The position numbers and the translations under genes were made by a program. A DNA stretch of 10,546 nucleotides from Acidimicrobiaceae bacterium (GTDB taxonomy: Bacteria; Actinomycetota; Acidimicrobiia; Acidimicrobiales; Ilumatobacteraceae). The stretch lies in NCBI GenBank assembly GCA_003154135.1, contig PMCN01000055.1, positions 5,999 to 16,544 of the forward strand, given 5' to 3'. Below the pieces are notes generated by a model, which saw only the letters and a list, made by a program, of their open reading frames with translations, made no database searches and had not been told where the DNA came from. This document shows positions 6,387 through 10,546 of this stretch, piece after piece; the first letter of the stretch is position 1; each line of letters starts with the position of its first letter.

Positions 6387-7847
6387 TCAGAACTCCGCGA
6401 ACCAGTCGCGGGTCTCGAGGTCTTGCTTCACCTTCACCAGGAAGCCGGCCGCGTAGGCGCCGTCGAACGCACGGTGGTCCCAGGCCATCGCCAGGTTGCC
6501 CACCGGGTGGATGACGATGGCCTCACCGCCGTCGGGCAGGTTGGCCACCACCGGCTTGCGCGCGATGGCGTCGGTGGAGAGGATGGCCACCTGCGGCTGG
6601 TTGATGATGGGCATGGTGAGCACGCTGCCCGCCGAGCCGTTGTTGGTGATGGTGAACGTGCCACCCGAGATCTCGTCGGGGCCGAGCTTGCGGGTCTTCG
6701 CGCGGCCGGCGAGGTCGTTGATCTCACGAGCGATGGCCCGCAGCCGCTTGCCGTCGGCCGAGCGCACCACAGGCACCAGCAGGCCTTCGTAGTTGAGGTC
6801 GACGGCGATGCCGATGTCGACGAACTGGTGCACGACCAGTTCGCTCTCGGCCACACTGGCGTTGAGGTGCGGGAACTCGGCGAGAGCGTCGACCACGGCG
6901 CGGGTGATGAAGGGCAGGTAGGTGAGGCTGAAGCCCTCGCTCGCCTTCCATTCGTCCTTCACCTTCGAGCGGGTGGCGTCGACGTTGGCGAAGTCGACCT
7001 CGACCACGCTGAACGCGTGCGGGCTGACCGACTTGCTCATGATCATGTGGCTGGCGGTCACCTTGCGGATCTTGGTGAGCGGCACCCCGACGTCGCGCTG
7101 GCCGACCTGCACCGTGGGTGCGGGGGCGGCAGCAGTGACCGTAGGAGCAGGAGCAGGAGCCGCAGCCGGCGCAGCAACGACAGCCGGCGCGGCGACCGCG
7201 GCGACCGCAGCGACCGGGGCCGGGGCCGGAGCCGGAGCCGGAGCAGGTGCCGGAGCAGGTGCCGGCGCCTGCGCTGCCTGGCTGGTGCGGTCGATGTGGT
7301 CGAGCACGTCGTCGCGCGTGATGCGGCCACCAGGGCCGGTGCCGGTGATGTCGTCGGGGTTGATGCCGTGCTCGCTCACGAGGCGACGGACCACCGGCGA
7401 CAGGAGCCGGTTGTCGCCACGCACGTCGGAGTTGCTCTCGGCAACCGGCGCAGGCGCGGCCACTGGAGCGGGCGCGGGCTCGGGAGCAGGAGCGGGCGCC
7501 GGGGCGACCACGGCCGGTGCAGGCGCTGGCTCAGGTGCCGGTGCCGGTGCTGGTTCGGGCGCAGCCACGACCGGCGCAGGCGCAGGAGCCGGAGCGGGAG
7601 CGGGTGCGCCGTCGGCGGCACCGACCACGGCGATCACTGCACCGACGGGCACCGTGTCGCCCTCGGCGGCGCGGATCTCGGTCACCACGCCGGCGACCGG
7701 CGACGGCACCTCGGTGTCCACCTTGTCGGTGCTCACCTCGAAGAGCGCTTCGTCGGCGGCAACGGTGTCGCCCACCTTCTTGAACCAACGGGTGATGGTG
7801 CCCTCGGTGACGGTCTCGCCCAGTTGCGGCAGGGTGACATCGGCCAT
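6387..7847 (-). CDS. sucB: Dihydrolipoamide acyltransferase, E2 of a 2-oxoacid dehydrogenase complex
   Basis: This 486-residue E2 is the acyl-carrying core of a 2-oxoglutarate or pyruvate dehydrogenase complex. A lipoyl domain (about 1-76) has the modified lysine K42 in EVSTDKVDTEVPSPVAG. An Ala/Pro linker (about 77-135) leads to the E3/E1-binding domain (about 145-184, LLSPVVRRLV to GGRITRDDVLDHI). A second Ala/Pro linker (about 186-245) precedes the catalytic domain (about 250-486), whose active site is DHRAFDG (H458, D462). Sequence style fits the actinobacterial SucB/DlaT family. In mycobacteria the similar protein DlaT serves pyruvate dehydrogenase, so the symbol is provisional. Many relatives have two or three lipoyl domains; this has one. 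The start is set by the lipoyl-domain beginning MADVTLPQLGE and by a GAGGAG site (7858-7863) ten bases upstream. The frame stays open further upstream, but that stretch lies antisense-free inside the end of lpdA and encodes no E2 domain. Only 20 bases separate it from lpdA. Confidence 0.93.
   Translation of the reverse strand: MADVTLPQLGETVTEGTITRWFKKVGDTVAADEALFEVSTDKVDTEVPSPVAGVVTEIRAAEGDTVPVGAVIAVVGAADGAPAPAPAPAPAPVVAAPEPAPAPAPEPAPAPAVVAPAPAPAPEPAPAPVAAPAPVAESNSDVRGDNRLLSPVVRRLVSEHGINPDDITGTGPGGRITRDDVLDHIDRTSQAAQAPAPAPAPAPAPAPAPAPVAAVAAVAAPAVVAAPAAAPAPAPTVTAAAPAPTVQVGQRDVGVPLTKIRKVTASHMIMSKSVSPHAFSVVEVDFANVDATRSKVKDEWKASEGFSLTYLPFITRAVVDALAEFPHLNASVAESELVVHQFVDIGIAVDLNYEGLLVPVVRSADGKRLRAIAREINDLAGRAKTRKLGPDEISGGTFTITNNGSAGSVLTMPIINQPQVAILSTDAIARKPVVANLPDGGEAIVIHPVGNLAMAWDHRAFDGAYAAGFLVKVKQDLETRDWFAEF
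7107..7292 (-). repeat. Ala/Pro low-complexity linker 2 of E2 (about residues 186-247)
   Basis: This stretch encodes nine successive Ala-Pro pairs followed by Ala/Val/Pro-rich sequence between the subunit-binding and catalytic domains. In E2 proteins such linkers are extended and flexible, letting the lipoyl arm swing between active sites. The repetitive DNA could change length by slippage. Confidence 0.8.
7420..7619 (-). repeat. Ala/Pro low-complexity linker 1 of E2 (about residues 77-143)
   Basis: Repeated Ala-Pro and Glu-Pro units join the lipoyl domain to the subunit-binding domain. The occasional glutamates (EPAPAPAPEPAPAP type) distinguish it from linker 2, which has none. Confidence 0.8.
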
Positions 7848-7857
7848 GTGTGCGGCG

Positions 7858-7863
7858 CTCCTC
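7858..7863 (-). promoter_or_regulatory. Ribosome binding site of the E2 gene
   Basis: GAGGAG on the minus strand lies ten bases before the ATG at 7847, inside the 20-base gap after the lpdA stop. It decides the E2 start against longer in-frame readings. Confidence 0.65.
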
Positions 7864-7867
7864 GTGA

Positions 7868-9277
7868 TCAGGCGTTCAGGCTGCGGCCGGTGAGCGACAG
7901 CATGGTCTCGCCGAAGAGTTCGGTGAGACTCGGATGGGGTTGGATGAACTCGGCCACTTCGGCCACCGTGGCTTCCCAGTTGACGGCGAGGTAGCCGCCG
8001 CTGAGCTGCTCGGTGACCCACGGACCCACCATGTGCACGCCGAGCACCTGCCCGGCAGTGCCATCGGGGTTGCGCTTGGCGATGACCTTCACCAGGCCGT
8101 CGAGCTCGCCCAGGATCTGCGCCCGGCTGTTGGAGCGGAACTGGTGCTTGGCCACCACGACGTCGTGGCCGGCCTCGCGCGCAGCTTCCTCGCCGGGACC
8201 GGCGAAGGCCACCTCGGGGTGGCAGTAGATGGCCCACGGCACCCGGTCGTAACGGATGGGCATCGGCTGCTCGCCGAGGATGTGCTTGGTGACCAGGATG
8301 GCTTCGGCGTAGCCCACGTGTGCGAGCGCCGGGGTGTTGATGAGGTCGCCGATGGCGTACACACCCGGCTCGCCGGTGCGGCAGTACTCGTCGACCTGCA
8401 CGAAACCTCGCTGGTCGACCGCCACGGAAGTACCACTAAGGCCGAGGTGGTCGGCGAAGGGACGGCGGCCGATGCTGACCACGACGGCGTCGACCTCGAG
8501 GTGCTCGGGCGCTTCGTCGCTGCCGAAGTGCACGGTGGTGCCACCGGCGCCGTTGGGGGTGTGGCCCATCACCTTGACGCCGGTGCGGATGTCGATGTTC
8601 TTCTTCTTGAAGCTGCGCACCACGACGTTGGCGACGTCGGCGTCGAGACCGGGAAGGATCTTGGGGAGCCCTTCGAGGATGGTGACCTGAGCGCCCAGAT
8701 CGGCGAAGGTGCTCGCGAACTCGCAGCCGATGGCGCCGCCGCCCACCACGGCCACACGGGCCGGCACGTACGACAGCATGAGCACTTCGTCGCTGGTCAT
8801 CACCGGACCCGATGGCTCGAAGCCGGGGATGGTGCGGGGCACGGAGCCGGCAGCGAGGAGCACGTTGGTGCCCACGAGCGTGGAGGTGCTGCCGTCGGCG
8901 TGGGCGACGGTGACCGTGCGGTTGGGCCCCAGCGAGCCGGTGCCTTCGACCAGCGTGATCTTCTTCGACTTCATGAACCCGACGAGGCCCTTCACGATGC
9001 CGTCGACGAGCTTCTGCTTGCGGGCCTGCGCCACCGAGAAGTTCACCACCGGCGCGCTGCTCTCGATGCCGAACTCGGCAGCGTGCGCGACGTGGCGGTT
9101 CACTGCCGCAGTCTCGAGGAACGCCTTCGCCGGGATGCAGCCACGGTTGAGGCACGTGCCACCCATGGTGTCCTTCTCGACGACCGCGACCCTGAGGCCG
9201 GCCGACGTGGCGTACAACGCGGCGCCGTAGCCACCGGGCCCTCCGCCGATGACCACCAGGTCGTACTGCTCATCCAT
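7868..9277 (-). CDS. lpdA: Dihydrolipoyl dehydrogenase (E3)
   Basis: This 469-residue cytoplasmic flavoenzyme has the normal family length. It reoxidises the dihydrolipoyl groups of 2-oxoacid dehydrogenase complexes (and, in the family, of the glycine cleavage system), passing electrons through a disulfide and FAD to NAD+. Visible parts are the N-terminal FAD fold VVIGGGPGGYGAA (8-20), the redox disulfide GGTCLNRGCIP (C42, C47), the NAD-binding fold VAVVGGGAIGCEFA (175-188), the second FAD motif GVYAIGD (305-311) and the C-terminal catalytic His-Glu pair HPSLTE (H448, E453) of the dimer interface. The ATG at 9277 starts right at the FAD fold; only a weak Shine-Dalgarno-like AAAGTGA lies upstream. 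It is the first clear gene of the E3-E2-lipB/lipA operon. A 96-base gap separates it from the membrane-protein gene upstream, so it may have its own promoter, though none stands out. Confidence 0.96.
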   Translation of the reverse strand: MDEQYDLVVIGGGPGGYGAALYATSAGLRVAVVEKDTMGGTCLNRGCIPAKAFLETAAVNRHVAHAAEFGIESSAPVVNFSVAQARKQKLVDGIVKGLVGFMKSKKITLVEGTGSLGPNRTVTVAHADGSTSTLVGTNVLLAAGSVPRTIPGFEPSGPVMTSDEVLMLSYVPARVAVVGGGAIGCEFASTFADLGAQVTILEGLPKILPGLDADVANVVVRSFKKKNIDIRTGVKVMGHTPNGAGGTTVHFGSDEAPEHLEVDAVVVSIGRRPFADHLGLSGTSVAVDQRGFVQVDEYCRTGEPGVYAIGDLINTPALAHVGYAEAILVTKHILGEQPMPIRYDRVPWAIYCHPEVAFAGPGEEAAREAGHDVVVAKHQFRSNSRAQILGELDGLVKVIAKRNPDGTAGQVLGVHMVGPWVTEQLSGGYLAVNWEATVAEVAEFIQPHPSLTELFGETMLSLTGRSLNA

Positions 9278-9373
9278 CGATGTGTCGTCACTTTCTGCCC
9301 GGGGTGGTGGGCTGCGGCGATTGCGTCGGCAACGGTACCGCTTCCTCGCGCTGCTCGCAGCGGGTGGTGCTGA
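9278..9373 (-). other. Intergenic gap upstream of lpdA with a small inverted repeat
   Basis: The 96 bases between the small membrane-protein gene and lpdA contain a perfect inverted repeat at 9349-9362 (CGCTGC, two bases, GCAGCG), 11 bases after the upstream stop. It could be a weak terminator or an operator, but it has no T-tract and the stem is only 5-6 bp. I find no convincing -35/-10 pair for lpdA. Confidence 0.25.
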
Positions 9374-9793
9374 TTACACCAGTTTCCAGCGCACCCGCTC
9401 GTCGGCGCGTTGGAACACGAGCTGCCGGTCGATGCCGGTGACACCGTCGAGCGAGAAGCCGAGCGTGCAGGTGACGGGCGCGACCGTGATGCCGTCGCAC
9501 GTGCCGGCACCGGGCAGCAAAGCCAACGCCTTGCCGGGCGTGACGAGCGTGAAGCCCTGCAGGCCGGCGGCGTCGGCCACTCCGCCGATGGTGACGGTGA
9601 CCACTCCCGTGGCGCCGTGCACGGCGTACGACACCACCTGCACGGACGCATCGCCGGCAATGCCCGACTGGCCCACGGCGAGCGGCGCCGCGGGCGTGGC
9701 CTGGTTGGCCAGGCGCCACAGCTGGATGCCCCCGGCCAACAGGATGGCGAGGCCGCAGCCGATGGCGAGGAGGAGCAACGTGCGGGTGCGCAT
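9374..9793 (-). CDS. Small protein with one N-terminal membrane segment, function unknown
   Basis: I do not recognise this protein. From the ATG at 9793 it has 139 residues: a short basic start (MRTRT), one hydrophobic segment (about 5-23, LLLLAIGCGLAILLAGGIQL), a short Ala/Pro stretch, then about 100 probably beta-rich residues expected outside the membrane. Two cysteines in that outer part (C99, C109; TCDGITVAPVTC) are spaced to form a disulfide. It ends basic (RVRWKLV). A GTG at 9802 would add three residues. The ATG is preferred because a TANNNT -10 element (TAGCCT, 9808-9803) would place the transcript start downstream of the GTG. It lies upstream of lpdA on the same strand and divergent from the OB-fold gene; nothing ties it to lipoate metabolism except position. 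Confidence 0.7.
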   Translation of the reverse strand: MRTRTLLLLAIGCGLAILLAGGIQLWRLANQATPAAPLAVGQSGIAGDASVQVVSYAVHGATGVVTVTIGGVADAAGLQGFTLVTPGKALALLPGAGTCDGITVAPVTCTLGFSLDGVTGIDRQLVFQRADERVRWKLV

Positions 9794-9802
9794 GCGCCCC
9801 AC

Positions 9803-9808
9803 AGGCTA
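9803..9808 (-). promoter_or_regulatory. Candidate -10 element of the small membrane-protein gene
   Basis: TAGCCT on the minus strand fits TANNNT and ends nine bases before the ATG at 9793, compatible with a leaderless or nearly leaderless transcript. No good -35 is visible, and six-base matches are common, so support is weak. Confidence 0.3.
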
Positions 9809-9823
9809 GGGGCGCCCGCCGGT

Positions 9824-9829
9824 TAGAGT
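9824..9829 (+). promoter_or_regulatory. -10 element of the OB-fold gene, probably leaderless
   Basis: TAGAGT fits TANNNT and lies six bases before the ATG at 9836, so transcription should start at or next to the A of the start codon. No Shine-Dalgarno precedes this ATG, which agrees. No clear -35 is seen at 17-18 bases upstream. This element and the divergent TAGCCT lie within 27 bases of each other. Confidence 0.5.
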
Positions 9830-9835
9830 CGCCGC

Positions 9836-10192
9836 ATGGGACTTCGCGACCTCGCCAAGCGGCTCCGCACCTCGGTGGAAGACCTCGACGACCAGCGATT
9901 GCAGGAGCGGTTCTCGGGCCTCACGCTCACCCCTCTCGGCGACCTGACCGCTCGCGTGCCGGCACGCGTGGGCGGCGAGATCACGCGCACCCGCATCGCC
10001 CCCCGCTCCGGCGTGCAGGCGTTCGAGATCACCGTCAGCGACGGCACGGGCGACGTGGCCGCGGTGTTCACCGGCCGTCGCTACGTGGCCGGCATGGAGC
10101 ACAACCGTGCCGTGGTGCTGGAAGGCGTGGCACGCGCCGAGCGCGGCCGCCTGGTGATGCTCAACCCGAGCTACACGCTGCTGTCGGCCTGA
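9836..10192 (+). CDS. Small OB-fold nucleic-acid-binding-type protein
   Basis: This is a 118-residue soluble protein. A short charged helical start (about 1-25, RDLAKRLRTSVEDLDDQRLQ) precedes one OB-fold domain (about 37-116). Its core EITVSDGTGDVAAVFTGRRY (64-83), followed by VAGMEHNRAVVLEGVAR, matches the DGTG-xxx-VFxGR pattern of OB-fold tRNA/ssDNA-binding domains. Whether it binds nucleic acid here is untested. A protein of this kind lies close to the TrkA-like ceo genes in mycobacteria (Rv2694c region, from memory), so its place beside a TrkA-type gene looks like conserved actinobacterial gene order. It converges on that gene with only three bases between the stops. The ATG at 9836 is chosen because of the -10 element six bases upstream. 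Confidence 0.82.
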   Translation: MGLRDLAKRLRTSVEDLDDQRLQERFSGLTLTPLGDLTARVPARVGGEITRTRIAPRSGVQAFEITVSDGTGDVAAVFTGRRYVAGMEHNRAVVLEGVARAERGRLVMLNPSYTLLSA

Positions 10193-10195
10193 TCG

Positions 10196-10546
10196 TCAGC
10201 CGACGAGGATCTTGCCGACGGCGTCTTCGCTCTCGGTGGTGACCAGCACGAGCACCTCGTCGCCGACGCGCAGGATGGTGTCGCCGCGCGGCACCACCAC
10301 CTTCTCGTCGCGCAGGATGGCGACCACGGTGGTGTCGCGGGGGAAGCCGAGCTCGACGATCTCGCGGTCGAGTGCAGGCGAGTCGTCGGCGAGCGTGACC
10401 TCGGCGAGCTTGGCCCGGCCGCCCTCGAAGGAGAGCAGGCGCACGAACGAGCCGACGCTGACAGCCTCCTGGACGAGGCCGGTGATGAGGTGCGGCGTGC
10501 TGACCGACACGTCGACGCCCCAGGTCTCGTTGAACATCCACTCGTT
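10196..10546 (-). CDS. trkA: TrkA-family potassium uptake regulator, C-terminal part (partial)
   Basis: The last 116 residues of a protein whose N-terminal part lies beyond the right edge; the frame is open through base 10546. The visible part starts NEWMFNETWGVDVSVSTP, the typical end of a TrkA-N/RCK_N nucleotide-binding domain and hinge in actinobacterial CeoB/CeoC proteins. It continues into an RCK_C domain (ALDREIVELGFPRDTTVVAI, then VPRGDTILRVGDEVLVLV). TrkA-type proteins are cytoplasmic, bind NAD(H) or nucleotides and gate a membrane Trk/Ktr potassium channel; no channel subunit is in this window. The ATG at 10537 is internal to the conserved domain and is not the true start. The CeoB and CeoC relatives often occur as a pair, so a second copy may lie just outside. 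Confidence 0.85.
   Translation of the reverse strand, partial: NEWMFNETWGVDVSVSTPHLITGLVQEAVSVGSFVRLLSFEGGRAKLAEVTLADDSPALDREIVELGFPRDTTVVAILRDEKVVVPRGDTILRVGDEVLVLVTTESEDAVGKILVG

Noticed and set aside
6922..7893. A plus-strand frame with long Gly-Ala repeats resembling a structural or PE-PGRS-like protein
   Set aside because: It is the antisense reading of the Ala/Pro linkers of E2. The Gly-Ala pattern follows directly from the repeated codons on the other strand.
4767..7994. A 1075-codon open frame on the plus strand, opposite lipB/lipA and E2
   Set aside because: It is a by-product of strong GC bias at third codon positions on the opposite strand. Its product is rich in His, Arg, Gly and Val with no domain, while the minus strand encodes well-known enzymes with intact active sites.
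7848..8237. A 130-residue N-terminal extension of E2 reaching into the lpdA coding region
   Set aside because: The extension is out of frame with lpdA, rich in Arg and Gly and contains no lipoyl domain. The E2 family starts at MADVTLPQLGE, which has a GAGGAG ribosome site just upstream.
9349..9362. Inverted repeat CGCTGC-TC-GCAGCG as a terminator
   Set aside because: The stem is at most 5-6 bp and no T-tract follows on either strand, so I list it only as a weak site within the lpdA upstream gap.
1..10546. The window starts with AACGAGT and its reverse complement also starts with AACGAGT
   Set aside because: Seven matching bases at the edges, both inside coding sequence (the left-edge fragment and the TrkA motif NEW), are best explained by chance and by where the window was cut.

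Overview
The window is GC-rich, tightly packed bacterial DNA with almost no intergenic space. It most resembles an actinobacterium, and my best guess is the class Acidimicrobiia. Three things point that way. The E2 acyltransferase is of the actinobacterial SucB/DlaT type. A TrkA-family protein lies next to a small OB-fold protein, as I recall from mycobacteria. TANNNT -10 elements sit 6-9 bases before start codons, a pattern typical of leaderless actinobacterial mRNAs. The lineage is inferred from these features, not from a search.

Layout. Bases 1-1346 (+) hold the last codons of an unrecognised gene, followed by a start-overlapping MFS exporter. Bases 1418-4723 (+) encode an 1101-aa exported protein with its own well-formed promoter. 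It has a signal peptide, degenerate delta-60-type repeats and three C-terminal copies of a domain marked by LDTR at its start and VDxxGY/W at its end. Bases 9277 down to 4713 (-) form a lipoate-centred operon: dihydrolipoyl dehydrogenase (E3), a one-lipoyl-domain 2-oxoacid dehydrogenase E2, and one 549-aa protein fusing octanoyltransferase LipB to lipoyl synthase LipA. Bases 9374-9802 (-) encode a small membrane-anchored protein of unknown function. Bases 9836-10192 (+) encode an OB-fold protein, which converges on the C-terminal part of a TrkA/RCK_C potassium-uptake regulator (-) that runs off the right edge.

How it works together. The operon could build and run lipoylated complexes. LipB moves octanoate from acyl carrier protein to the lipoyl lysine of E2, the fused LipA inserts two sulfurs, and E3 reoxidises the dihydrolipoyl arm. 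No E1 gene is in the window, so the 2-oxoacid substrate is undecided.

The strongest points for follow-up are the LipB-LipA fusion with all expected motifs of both enzymes, the repeat architecture of the exported protein and the tandem 12-bp repeat upstream of its promoter. No tRNA, rRNA, CRISPR, insertion sequence or phage gene was seen. No gene-free stretch exceeds about 100 bases.
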